Below, in pieces: positions 54,517 through 63,507 of a DNA stretch of 64,000 bases. This DNA is from Prosthecodimorpha staleyi (GTDB lineage: Bacteria; Pseudomonadota; Alphaproteobacteria; Rhizobiales; Ancalomicrobiaceae): the NCBI RefSeq assembly GCF_018729455.1, contig NZ_JAHHZF010000004.1:248001-312000 (forward strand). The letters run 5' to 3'. The stretch's first letter is position 1, and each line of letters opens with the position of its first letter. The notes under the pieces are model-generated. The model worked only from the letters and a program-made list of their open reading frames with translations, did no database searches and was not told where the DNA came from. The translations under genes and the position numbers were made by a program.

Positions 54517-55400
54517 GCGCGACGGCGGGCGCGGCCGCCGGCGCCGGATATGCGGCGGACCAGCAGTCCGGGGGTGGCCTCGTCATCGCCCTGCTGCTGC
54601 CGATCGCGCTGGTCAATCTGGTCGGCTTCCTGCTGCCGGTCGTCAATCTGGCGCTGATCTCGCTGCAGGAGGTGCAGGCGAGCGGCGCCATGACGGGCGG
54701 CTGGTCGACGGCGAAATGGGTCTCGGTGGTGACCGACGACTTCTACTGGGAACTGCTCTGGAACACGATCCGGACGAGCCTCGGCATCACCCTGGCGACG
54801 CTGCTGGTCTCCTACCCGATCGCCCTCTACCTGCATCGGTCGAGCGGGCTCTGGCGCAGCGTGCTGCTGGTCATGGTCATCTCGCCGCTGCTGCTCTCCG
54901 CCGTCGTGCGCACCTATGGCTGGATCGCCATCCTGTCCGACCAGGGCGTCGTCAACAGCGTGCTGAAGGCCTTCGGCGCCGCCGAGCCCTGGCGGCTGAT
55001 GTTCAATCTGACCGGCGTCACCATCGGCCTGACCGAAATCCTGATGCCCTACATGATCCTGGCCCTGGTTGCGGGTTTCGGACGCCTCGACCCGCGTGCC
55101 GAGGAGGCCGCCGCCACCCTCGGGGCCTCGCCGTTCCGGGTCTTCCGGCGCATCGTGCTGCCGCTGTCCGTGCCCGGCATCGCGCTCGGCTCGCTGCTGA
55201 CCTTCGTGCTCGCGGTCTCGTCCTTCATCACGCCGAAGCTGCTCGGCGGCGGCCGGGTCTTCCTGCTCGCCACCGAGGTCTACGACCAGGCCATCGTGAC
55301 GCTCGACTGGCCGCTCGCCGCGACCCTGTCGATGATCGTGCTGGTCGTCTTCGGCATCGCGATCGCGGTCTACGGCCGCCTCGTCCGATCGATCGGGTGA
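54513..55400 (+). CDS. ABC transporter permease, PotB type
   Basis: A 295-residue permease with six helices; the EAA loop is EEAAATLGASPFRVFRRIVLP. The start is GTG, overlapping the previous stop by 4 bases. Pairs with the PotC-type protein. Confidence 0.9.
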   Translation: MSATAGAAAGAGYAADQQSGGGLVIALLLPIALVNLVGFLLPVVNLALISLQEVQASGAMTGGWSTAKWVSVVTDDFYWELLWNTIRTSLGITLATLLVSYPIALYLHRSSGLWRSVLLVMVISPLLLSAVVRTYGWIAILSDQGVVNSVLKAFGAAEPWRLMFNLTGVTIGLTEILMPYMILALVAGFGRLDPRAEEAAATLGASPFRVFRRIVLPLSVPGIALGSLLTFVLAVSSFITPKLLGGGRVFLLATEVYDQAIVTLDWPLAATLSMIVLVVFGIAIAVYGRLVRSIG

Positions 55401-55403
55401 CCC

Positions 55404-56198
55404 ATGGACAAGCCGCCGATCTCACCCGCCCTCAAGATTCTCGCTGCCGTCGCCTTCCTGTTCCTGCTGGCACCGGTGCTGATCGTCGTGCCGCTCTCCT
55501 TCTCCGGCGACGTGTTCATGTCCTTCCCGCCCAAGAGCTGGAGCGGACGCTGGTACGCCGCGATCCTGCAGAATCCGAAGATGCTGGAAGCCTTCCTGTT
55601 CAGCGTGAAGCTCGCCGCCGGCGTGACGGTGGTCAACCTGGCGATCGCGGTGCCGGCCGGCTACGCGCTGGTGCGGCTCGCGCCGCGCGGCGCGGAGGCG
55701 ATGACCAGCCTGTTCACCGCGCCGCTGCTGCTGCCGACCATCGTGCTCGGCCTCGCCATGCTGATCATCTTCGCGCGCATCGGCCTGCTGGCGACCGTGC
55801 CGGGCCTGTTCGTCGCCCATCTGGTCGTCACCCTGCCGTATGTGCTGCGCGTCGTCTCGACCGCCCTCTCGACCCTGCCGGTCGCCGTCGAGGAGGCTGC
55901 CGCCACGCTCGGCGCGGCGCCCGCAACGGTATTTCGCCGGGTGACACTGCCGATGATGCTGCCCGGCCTGGTCGCAGCCGGTGCGCTCTCGTTCCTGGTT
56001 TCCTTCGACGAGGTCGTTCTCTCGCTGTTCATGTCCGGCCCGCGGCTGTCGACGCTGCCGGTCGAGATGTACCACCATGTGGAATCCCGGGCCGATCCGC
56101 TGGTCGCGGCGATCTCGGTGCTCCTCGTCGTCTTCACTCTTGCGATCGTGATCGTGGTCGATCGATCGCTTGGACTGGCCAAGACCTTCGTGAAGTGA
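55404..56198 (+). CDS. ABC transporter permease, PotC type
   Basis: A 264-residue permease with six helices and EAA loop EEAAATLGAAPATVFRRVTLP. It completes the PotDABC-type importer. A 167-base gap with a small hairpin (GGCCCG / CGGGCC at 56309-56323) separates it from hyuA. Confidence 0.9.
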   Translation: MDKPPISPALKILAAVAFLFLLAPVLIVVPLSFSGDVFMSFPPKSWSGRWYAAILQNPKMLEAFLFSVKLAAGVTVVNLAIAVPAGYALVRLAPRGAEAMTSLFTAPLLLPTIVLGLAMLIIFARIGLLATVPGLFVAHLVVTLPYVLRVVSTALSTLPVAVEEAAATLGAAPATVFRRVTLPMMLPGLVAAGALSFLVSFDEVVLSLFMSGPRLSTLPVEMYHHVESRADPLVAAISVLLVVFTLAIVIVVDRSLGLAKTFVK

Positions 56199-56365
56199 CC
56201 GCGGCGGACCGATCCGCCCCTGCTCGAACCCACCCGGCGGCCTCGACCGCCATCCGCAACCATGTGTGACCCGCGTGCCCTGTCGCGCGGGCCGGATGGA
56301 GCGCGGCCGGCCCGTCACGGGCCGCCGCGCCGCATCCCGACGACATCGAAGCGAAAGCCCACCCC

Positions 56366-58411
56366 ATGACCTCGCCCCTGCGCATCGCCGTCGACATCGG
56401 CGGCACCTTCACCGACATCGAAATCCTCGAAGCGGCGACCGGGCGCGTCTACCAGTTCAAGACGCCGTCGACCCCGTCGGATCCCTCGATCGGTCTGATC
56501 GACGGCATCAAGGCCGCGGCGGAGCGGTTCGGCCTCGATATCGGCGCGGTCGAGTACATCCTGCACGGCACCACCATCGCCACCAATGCGGTGCTGGAAC
56601 GCAAGCTGCCCGCCGGCGCCATCGTCACCACGGCCGGCTTCGAGGACCTTCTGCAGATCGGCCGTCACGGCCGGCGCGACGTCTATGCCATCGCGCTGGA
56701 CCCGCCGCCGCCGCTGGTGCCGCGCCGCCACGCCTTCGGGGTGCCGGAGCGGATCGGACCCGATGGGCGGGTCCGCGTCCCGCTCGACGAGGCGCGGGTC
56801 GCGGAAGTGGCGGCCCGACTGAAGGAGACCGGCGTCCGGGCGATCGCGGTCTGCCTGCTGCATGCCTATGCCAACCCGGCCCATGAGCGCCGCGTCGGCG
56901 AGATCCTGGCCGCCGCGCTTCCGGGCGTGGCGATCTCGCTGTCCTCGGACATATCGCCGGAAATCCGCGAATATGAGCGGCTGTCGACCACGGTCCTGAA
57001 CGCCATGCTGGTCCCGGTCGTTTCGGGCTACACCAAGCGGCTGTCCGACCGGATCGCCGCGGAGGTCCCCGGCAGCCACATCTACCTGGTGCAGTCGAAT
57101 GGCGGCGTCAGCGGCCTAGCCAAGGCCGGCCGCGAGCCGGCGCGCCTGCTTCTCTCCGGCCCGTCCGGCGGCGCGGCGGCGGCCCGGCGGCTTTCGGCGG
57201 AACTCGGCGAACCCGACCTCGTCGCCGTCGACATGGGCGGCACGTCCTTCGACGTTTCGGTCGTCCATGGCGGTCAGGTTTCGATGGTCACCGAGGGCGA
57301 CATCGACGGCCTGCCGGTCCGCCTGCCTATGGTCGAGATGCGCACCATCGGCGCCGGCGGCGGCTCGATTGCCTGGGTCGACGACGGCGGCCGACTGCGC
57401 ATCGGCCCGCAATCGGCCGGCGCCCAGCCGGGACCGGCCTGCTATGGCCGCGGCGGCACCGACCTGACCGTTACCGACGCCAACCTGATCCTCGGCCGGC
57501 TGGAAGCGTCTTCCTTCATGGGCGGCGCCATGGCGCTCGATCCGGCCGCCGCGCGCGCGGCGGCCGGCCGCGTCGCCGGGCGGCTCGGTCTCGGCATCGA
57601 GGAGACGGCCGCGGGCGCCATCTCGGTGACCAATTCGAGCCTCGCCACCGCGATCCGGCTCAGCCTGTTCGAGAAGGGTCTCGACCCGGAGGATTTCGCG
57701 CTGCTCTCCTTCGGCGGCGCCGGCGGCGTGCATGCCTGCGAGGTGGCCGAGGATCTCGGCATCCGGCGCGTCGTGTTCCCGCCCCACGCCTCGACCCTGT
57801 CGGCCTGGGGCATCCTGTGGTCGGACATCGTCCACGATCTCGCCGCGACCGAGATCGGCCCGCTCGCCGAAGCCGGACCGCGCCTCGCCGCCGCCGCCGC
57901 AAGGCTGCGCGGCGAGGCCGAACGGCTCCTCGCCGAGGATGGCGTGGCGCAGGCCGAACGCCGCTTCGAGTGGCGCATGGATCTGCGCTATGCCGGCCAG
58001 GCCTTCGATCTGGCCGTGCCGCTCGACGGCGCCGACTTCGGTCCCGCCGGCCTCGAAGCCGCAGCCGGTCGGTTCCATGCGCTGCATCGCCGCCGCTTCT
58101 CCTACGACGAACCCGCCACGCCGGTCGAACTGGTCGCCCTGCGGCTCGCCGCGATCGGCCGTCTCGCCAAGCCGGCGCCCGACGGGTCCGAGGCCGCAGT
58201 CGCCGCGGCGACGCCCAAGACCCGCCGGGCCTGGGCGCGCGGGGCCTTCGTCGACATAGCCGTATGGGCCCGCGACGGGCTCGGCGAGCGCTCCGTGGCC
58301 GGTCCCGCCGTGATCGAGGAGACCTACACCACATCCTATGTGCCGCCCGGCTGGGAGGCCCGGCTCGAACGGTCCGGTGCGCTCGTCGCCCGCCGCATCG
58401 CCGACCATTGA
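56366..58411 (+). CDS. Hydantoinase/oxoprolinase subunit A (HyuA type)
   Basis: A 681-residue ATP-binding subunit of the hydantoinase/5-oxoprolinase/acetone carboxylase family. The phosphate-1 motif is VDIGGTFTDIE at the N-terminus; LHGTTIATNAVLER and DMGGTSFDVS (ASKHA phosphate-2 motif) follow. With the B subunit it drives ATP-dependent opening of a cyclic amide such as hydantoin or 5-oxoproline. Length is normal. HyuB starts 11 bases downstream. Confidence 0.92.
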   Translation: MTSPLRIAVDIGGTFTDIEILEAATGRVYQFKTPSTPSDPSIGLIDGIKAAAERFGLDIGAVEYILHGTTIATNAVLERKLPAGAIVTTAGFEDLLQIGRHGRRDVYAIALDPPPPLVPRRHAFGVPERIGPDGRVRVPLDEARVAEVAARLKETGVRAIAVCLLHAYANPAHERRVGEILAAALPGVAISLSSDISPEIREYERLSTTVLNAMLVPVVSGYTKRLSDRIAAEVPGSHIYLVQSNGGVSGLAKAGREPARLLLSGPSGGAAAARRLSAELGEPDLVAVDMGGTSFDVSVVHGGQVSMVTEGDIDGLPVRLPMVEMRTIGAGGGSIAWVDDGGRLRIGPQSAGAQPGPACYGRGGTDLTVTDANLILGRLEASSFMGGAMALDPAAARAAAGRVAGRLGLGIEETAAGAISVTNSSLATAIRLSLFEKGLDPEDFALLSFGGAGGVHACEVAEDLGIRRVVFPPHASTLSAWGILWSDIVHDLAATEIGPLAEAGPRLAAAAARLRGEAERLLAEDGVAQAERRFEWRMDLRYAGQAFDLAVPLDGADFGPAGLEAAAGRFHALHRRRFSYDEPATPVELVALRLAAIGRLAKPAPDGSEAAVAAATPKTRRAWARGAFVDIAVWARDGLGERSVAGPAVIEETYTTSYVPPGWEARLERSGALVARRIADH

Positions 58412-58422
58412 GGAAAGCCCCG

Positions 58423-60105
58423 ATGACCGCCATCAGCCCCGTCAGGGTCGAAATCGTCCGCAATGCCCTCGTCGCCGCCGCCGAGGAGATGAGCATCACC
58501 ATCTGGCGCACGAGCCGCTCCACCGTGGTGCGCGAGATCCTCGACTTCTCGACCGCCGTGTTCGACGCCGACGGCCGCCAGGTCGCGCAGTCGGCCCGGA
58601 TTCCCGTGCATCTGAACTCGATGTCGGCCTGCCTGGAGCGGCTGATCGCCGACTTCATCCCGCTCGACCGCTGGGACGATGGCGACGTGATCGTCACCAA
58701 CGATCCCTATTCGGGCGGCCAGCACCTGCCCGACATCCAGACCTTTCGGCCGGTCTTTCACGAAGGCCGCCGGATCGCCATCGTCGGCACGCTCTGCCAC
58801 CATGTCGACGTGGGCGGCGGCGCGCCCGGCAGCTACTACGCCGATGCGCGCGAGATCTTCCAGGAGGGCATCCGCATCCCGCCGCTGAAGCTCGCCGAGC
58901 GGGGCACGCTCAATCAGGCGATCGTCGACCTCGTGCTGGCCAATGTGCGCCAGCCGGACGAGACCTCCGGCGACCTGAAGGCCCAGATCGCGGCGCTCGG
59001 CATCGGCGCGCGCGCGATGGAGCGCATCGCCGCCAAATACGGCGCCGACGATCTCGCCGCCGCCACCTCCGCCATCCTCGACGGGTCGGAAGCCATGATG
59101 CGCGCCGCGATCGCCGCGTTGCCGGACGGGGCGGCGGACTTCGTCGAATGGGTAGACGACGACGGCCAGACCGAGGGGCCGATCCGCCTGCAGGTGCGCC
59201 TGGACAAGCGCGGCGACCGCATCCGGCTCGATTTCGCCGGGTCCAGCCCGCAGGTGCAGGGGCCGGTCAACAACACCCGCGCGATGACCTGCTCGGCGGT
59301 CTACTACGCGCTCCTCGCCGCCCTCGGCAAGGACATCCCGGCCAATAGCGGCTGCTATCGCCCGATCGAGGTGGTGCTGCCCGAGGGCAGCGTGGTCGAC
59401 GCCCGCTTCCCCGCACCAGTGACCGGCCGCATGGTGGTCAACCACCGCATCGCCACGGCAGTCTTCGGGGCGCTGGCCGGCCTCTTGCCGGAGCGCATTC
59501 CGGCCGCCTACTACGCCATCTCCTATGTCTACGCGCTCGCCACCGTGGAGGCCTCGGGCCGACGGCGGGTCTATTTCGACATCGAGGTCGGCGGCTGGGG
59601 TGGGCATGCCGGCGGCGACGGGGCGAGCGCACTGTCCTGCGGCCTGCACAACAACACCAACGCGCCGATCGAGATGGTCGAAGCCAAGTATCCGGTCACC
59701 TTTCTGCGCTACGGCCTGCTGCCCGACAGCGGCGGCGCGGGCCGGCATCGCGGCGGGCTCGGGCTGGTGCGCGAATTCCGGCTCGACGCGCCGATCGGCA
59801 GCCTCTCGACCAATTTCGAGCGCTTCAAGCATCCGCCCTACGGCGTCGGCGGCGGCCGCCCCGGCTCGCTCAGCCGCACCACGGTGACGCGGGCCGACGG
59901 CAGCGTCGAGGCGCTGCGCTCCAAGGTATCCGGGGTGCCGATCCGGGCCGGCGACGTGATCACCATCGAGACCTCGGGCGGCGGCGGCTGGGGCGATCCT
60001 GCAGAGCGTCCCGCCGTACGGATCGCCGCCGATCTGGCCGACGGCATGGTGACGCCGGCCGGTGCGGCTCGCTACGGCACCGAACTTGGCGAGGCCGCCG
60101 AATGA
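58423..60105 (+). CDS. Hydantoinase/oxoprolinase subunit B (HyuB type)
   Basis: A 560-residue B subunit with the family segments VEIVRNALVAAAEEMSITI, TNDPYSGGQHLPDIQ, LCHHVDVGG (metal-binding His/Asp) and NTTNAPIEM-like HNNTNAPIEMVE. It forms the catalytic half with HyuA. The start ATG 58423 has GAGG upstream; a much longer open frame upstream lies inside hyuA. The dehydrogenase gene overlaps its stop. Confidence 0.92.
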   Translation: MTAISPVRVEIVRNALVAAAEEMSITIWRTSRSTVVREILDFSTAVFDADGRQVAQSARIPVHLNSMSACLERLIADFIPLDRWDDGDVIVTNDPYSGGQHLPDIQTFRPVFHEGRRIAIVGTLCHHVDVGGGAPGSYYADAREIFQEGIRIPPLKLAERGTLNQAIVDLVLANVRQPDETSGDLKAQIAALGIGARAMERIAAKYGADDLAAATSAILDGSEAMMRAAIAALPDGAADFVEWVDDDGQTEGPIRLQVRLDKRGDRIRLDFAGSSPQVQGPVNNTRAMTCSAVYYALLAALGKDIPANSGCYRPIEVVLPEGSVVDARFPAPVTGRMVVNHRIATAVFGALAGLLPERIPAAYYAISYVYALATVEASGRRRVYFDIEVGGWGGHAGGDGASALSCGLHNNTNAPIEMVEAKYPVTFLRYGLLPDSGGAGRHRGGLGLVREFRLDAPIGSLSTNFERFKHPPYGVGGGRPGSLSRTTVTRADGSVEALRSKVSGVPIRAGDVITIETSGGGGWGDPAERPAVRIAADLADGMVTPAGAARYGTELGEAAE

Positions 60106-61145
60106 GCACCCCCGGAAAGACCCCCGTCGCCACCGTGCGCCTGACCCTGGCCGAGGTCGAGGACCTGACCTTCCGCGCGCTCGCCGCCTCCGGCCTCGGC
60201 CCGACGCAGAACCGCGCGGTCACCGCCTCGGTCGTCGATGCCGAGGCCGAGGGGGTGCACAGCCACGGCCTCGCCCGCCTGCCGACCTATTGCGAGCATG
60301 CCCGTTGCGGCAAGATCGACGGCCGAGCCGAACCCCTGCTGACCCGGCCGGCACCCGGCCTCGTCCGGGTCGATGCCGCCGACGGCTTCGCCCATCCGGC
60401 GATCGACCTGGGCCTGCCGGCGCTGTTCGAGGCGGCCGGGCACCAGGGCGTGGCGGCGATGGCGGTGACGCGGTCCTACAATTGCGGCGTGGTCGGCTAC
60501 CATGTCCGGCGCATCGCCGAGGCCGGCTTCCTGGCGCTGGGCTTCGTCAACGCCCCCGCATCGATCGCACCGGTCGGCGGCACCGTCCCGGTCTTCGGCA
60601 CCAATCCGATCGCGCTCGCCGTGCCGCGCGCCGCGGGCGGACCGCTGGTGCTCGACCAGTCGTCGAGCGTGGTCGCCAAGAGCGAGATCGTGGTGCATCG
60701 CCAGCGCGGGGAGGCGATCCCGCCCGGCTGGGCGCTCGATCGCGACGGGCATCCCACCACCGATCCGGCGGCGGCGCTCGACGGCGGCACCATGGTGCCG
60801 ACCGGCGGCCACAAGGGCGCCGGCCTCGCCTTCCTGGTGGAGATCATGGCCGCCTGGATGACCGGCGCGAGCCTGTCGGTCGATGCGTCCTCCTTCGCCG
60901 ACAATTCGGGCGGCCCGCCGCGCACCGGCCAGTTCTTCCTGGCCGTGGCGCCCGGCCCGATCGCCGGCGAGGCGGCCGAGGCCCGGCTCGCCCGGCTCCT
61001 GGCGGCGATCGCCGACCAGCCCGGCGCCCGCCTGCCGGGGACACGGCGCGCCGCAGCACGCGCCCGGACGGCAGCCGAAGGCGTCTCGATCCCGGAGGCG
61101 CTGTACGGGCGTCTGCTGGTCTATGCGACAACATCGACCGGTTGA
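60102..61145 (+). CDS. Ldh-family (malate/L-sulfolactate-type) oxidoreductase
   Basis: A 347-residue NAD(P)-dependent dehydrogenase of the Ldh_2 superfamily. The motifs EGVHSHGLARLP (catalytic His) and FGTNPIALAVP are present. Substrates in the family are 2-hydroxy or delta-1-piperidine/pyrroline carboxylates, which would suit ring-opened amide products. It overlaps hyuB by 4 bases (ATGA) and ends this operon. Confidence 0.88.
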   Translation: MSTPGKTPVATVRLTLAEVEDLTFRALAASGLGPTQNRAVTASVVDAEAEGVHSHGLARLPTYCEHARCGKIDGRAEPLLTRPAPGLVRVDAADGFAHPAIDLGLPALFEAAGHQGVAAMAVTRSYNCGVVGYHVRRIAEAGFLALGFVNAPASIAPVGGTVPVFGTNPIALAVPRAAGGPLVLDQSSSVVAKSEIVVHRQRGEAIPPGWALDRDGHPTTDPAAALDGGTMVPTGGHKGAGLAFLVEIMAAWMTGASLSVDASSFADNSGGPPRTGQFFLAVAPGPIAGEAAEARLARLLAAIADQPGARLPGTRRAAARARTAAEGVSIPEALYGRLLVYATTSTG

Positions 61146-61171
61146 CCGGTCGGGTCCGGACCTGCCGTACA

Positions 61172-61187
61172 TGGCACATTTGCTGCA
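61172..61187 (+). promoter_or_regulatory. Possible sigma-54 promoter
   Basis: TGGCACATTTGCTGCA has GG-N10-GC spacing, a -24 element one base off consensus (TGGCACA) and CTGCA at -12. It is 164 bases before the opine-dehydrogenase-type gene. Confidence 0.45.
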
Positions 61188-61260
61188 CAGCAGCGCCGGG
61201 CGTTGCGCGACCCCATTCCATGCGAGAGCATCCAATTCGTACTTTCCGGGAGGTCGGACG

Positions 61261-61289
61261 TTGACAGCGCGGTGACACGAACCTAGCCT
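61261..61289 (+). promoter_or_regulatory. Sigma-70-like promoter
   Basis: TTGACA (61261-61266), a 17-base spacer and TAGCCT (61284-61289) lie 61 bases before the ATG at 61351. The -35 is perfect and the -10 fair. Confidence 0.45.
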
Positions 61290-61350
61290 TCCTTTAGCTT
61301 TGAAATATCCGCGCGGCGCCGACGGGCCGCACCGGACCGGGGGGCTTGCC

Positions 61351-62451
61351 ATGTCGACGACGCCGATCAGGATTGCGGTGCTGGGGGGTGGCAACGGATC
61401 CTATGCGGCTGCGGCCGATCTGAGCGAGGCCGGCCACGAGGTGCGCTTCTGGCGGCCGAATCGCGAGGCCTTCGCGCCGGTCCTGGAGACCGGGCGGATC
61501 ACTCTCAAGGACGCCCAAGGCCGCCGCGAGGTGGCGATCGCCCGGCCGACGGCCGAGATCGGCGAGGCCGTCGCCGGGGCCGATCTGATCCTGGCGCCGG
61601 TACCGGCCTCCGCGCAGGCCGAGCTCGCCCGCGCGCTCGCCCCGCATGTCGCCGACGGCCAGACGATCTATCTGCCGCCGGGCACCTTCGGCTCCTATCT
61701 GATGGCCAAGGTCATGCGCGAGGCCGGCAACCGGGCCGATTTCGCGATTGCCGAGACCGGCACGCTGCCCTGGCTGACCCGCAAGCACGGCCCGGCCGAG
61801 GTGGCGATCACCACCCGCGCGACGCGCCTGCCGACCGGCGTCTTCCCGTCGCGCCTCGCCGCGCCGGCGCTGGCGGCGATCTCGGCGGCCTTTCCGGGTG
61901 CGATCGAACCGATCGAGGATGCCCTGTCGGCCGCGCTGATGAATGCCGGGCCGATCATCCATCCGCCGCTGATCCTGATGAATGCCGGCCCGATCGAGCA
62001 TTTCGACCGCTGGGACATCCACAACGAGGGCACCCAGCCGTCGATCCGGCGGGTACATGGCGCGCTCGATGCGGAGCGGATGGCGGTGCGCGAGGCGCTC
62101 GGCTACGGCGCGCCGCATTTCCCGCTCGCGGATCACTACGAGACCTCGAACTGGATGTACGGCAATTTGGCTCATGACAAGCTGGTCGCCTCCAAGGACT
62201 GGCACGAGCGGCTGAACCTGAAGGATCACCGCTACCTGACCGAGGACGTGAAGCTCGGCCTCGCCTTCCTGGTCTCGGTGTGCCGCTGGGCCGGCGTGCC
62301 GTCGCCGGTCGCGGCCGGCCTGCTGGCGATCGCGGGCGCGGCCGCGGGCGAGAACTTCCTGGAGACCGGGCGCACCCTGGACGGGCTCGGTCTCGCCGGC
62401 CTGTCGCAAGCCGCCATGGCGCAGCTGCTCGCCGAAGGACTGCCGGCATGA
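61351..62451 (+). CDS. Octopine/nopaline dehydrogenase-family protein
   Basis: A 366-residue NAD(P)-binding protein of the opine dehydrogenase fold: Rossmann motif VLGGGNGSYAAA (10-21 region) and the C-terminal Octopine_DH domain with IHPPLILMNAG, HFDRW and YETSNWMYG. The family makes or oxidises secondary-amine dicarboxylic opines; other members act on unrelated acids. ATG 61351 begins the conserved part. It is coupled by overlap to the next gene. Confidence 0.85.
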   Translation: MSTTPIRIAVLGGGNGSYAAAADLSEAGHEVRFWRPNREAFAPVLETGRITLKDAQGRREVAIARPTAEIGEAVAGADLILAPVPASAQAELARALAPHVADGQTIYLPPGTFGSYLMAKVMREAGNRADFAIAETGTLPWLTRKHGPAEVAITTRATRLPTGVFPSRLAAPALAAISAAFPGAIEPIEDALSAALMNAGPIIHPPLILMNAGPIEHFDRWDIHNEGTQPSIRRVHGALDAERMAVREALGYGAPHFPLADHYETSNWMYGNLAHDKLVASKDWHERLNLKDHRYLTEDVKLGLAFLVSVCRWAGVPSPVAAGLLAIAGAAAGENFLETGRTLDGLGLAGLSQAAMAQLLAEGLPA

Positions 62452-63434
62452 CCGGCGCCCCGGCCAGGATCGCCTGCATCGGCGCGGGCCGGATGGGTCG
62501 CGGCATGGCCCATGCGTTCGCATATGCCGGACATGACGTGGTGCTGGTCGACGCCAAGCCGCGCGACGCGGCCGCCCATGCGGCGCTCGCCGCCGAGGCG
62601 CTCGGCGAGATCCGGGCGAGCCTCGGCCAGCTGGCCGGTCTCGGCGCCTTCGAGGCCGCCGCCATCGAACCGATCATGGCGCGCATCCGCGTCGTTGCGC
62701 TCGACGATGCGGCGGCGGCGCTGGCCGACTGTCCCTTCGTGTTCGAGGGCGTCCCGGAGACGCGCGAGGCCAAGGCCTCGGCCCTGGCGCTGATCGACGC
62801 GATCGCCCGACCAGACGCGATCGTCGCCTCGACCACCTCGACCTTCCTGTCGACCGATCTTGCCGGGCTGACCGCCCATCCTGAGCGGTTCCTCAACGCC
62901 CACTGGCTGAATCCGGCCTATCTGGTTCCGCTGGTCGAGGTCAGCCCGTCGCCCGCGACCGACCCGGCCGTCACCGCCGCCATGCTGCGTCTGCTCGAGG
63001 GGGCCGGCAAGATGCCGGTCGTCTGCGCGGCCTCGCCGGGCTACATCGTGCCGCGCATCCAGGCTCTGGCCATGAACGAGGCCGCCCGCCTGGTCGAGGA
63101 GGGCGTGGCGACGGCCGAGGATGTCGACAAGGCCGTGCTCTACGGCTTCGGCTTCCGCTTCGCCGTGCTCGGCCTGATCGAGTTCATCGACTGGGGCGGC
63201 GGCGACATTCTCTACTATGCCAGCCGCTATATGCGCCAGGCGACCGGCGAGGAGCGTTTCGCCGCCCCCGCCGTGATCGAGCGCAACATGGCGGAGGGCC
63301 GCATCGGCCTGAAGACCGGCCGCGGCTTCTACGACTATGCCGGCCGTGATCTCGACGCCTATCGGCGCGAGCGGCTCGGAGCCTTCCTGGCCATGCTCGG
63401 CCATCTCGGCCTGACCCGGCCGCCGGTTCTCTAG
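62448..63434 (+). CDS. 3-hydroxyacyl-CoA dehydrogenase-family protein
   Basis: A 328-residue protein with the NAD-binding motif IGAGRMGRGMAHAFAYAG at the N-terminus and the catalytic-type segment NAHWLNPAYLVPLVEVSP, then a C-terminal dimerisation domain (GFGFRFAVLGLIEFIDWGG). CoA is not certain; relatives such as L-carnitine or 3-hydroxyisobutyrate dehydrogenases share the fold. ATG overlaps the previous stop. A TRAP binding protein follows, suggesting a carboxylate substrate. Confidence 0.85.
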   Translation: MTGAPARIACIGAGRMGRGMAHAFAYAGHDVVLVDAKPRDAAAHAALAAEALGEIRASLGQLAGLGAFEAAAIEPIMARIRVVALDDAAAALADCPFVFEGVPETREAKASALALIDAIARPDAIVASTTSTFLSTDLAGLTAHPERFLNAHWLNPAYLVPLVEVSPSPATDPAVTAAMLRLLEGAGKMPVVCAASPGYIVPRIQALAMNEAARLVEEGVATAEDVDKAVLYGFGFRFAVLGLIEFIDWGGGDILYYASRYMRQATGEERFAAPAVIERNMAEGRIGLKTGRGFYDYAGRDLDAYRRERLGAFLAMLGHLGLTRPPVL

Positions 63435-63507
63435 GGTGTTGGAAGACGGGACCGGCGGCGCCGCACGGCTCCACCGGTCACCGGCGAGAGACGTGAGGAG
63501 ACACAGC

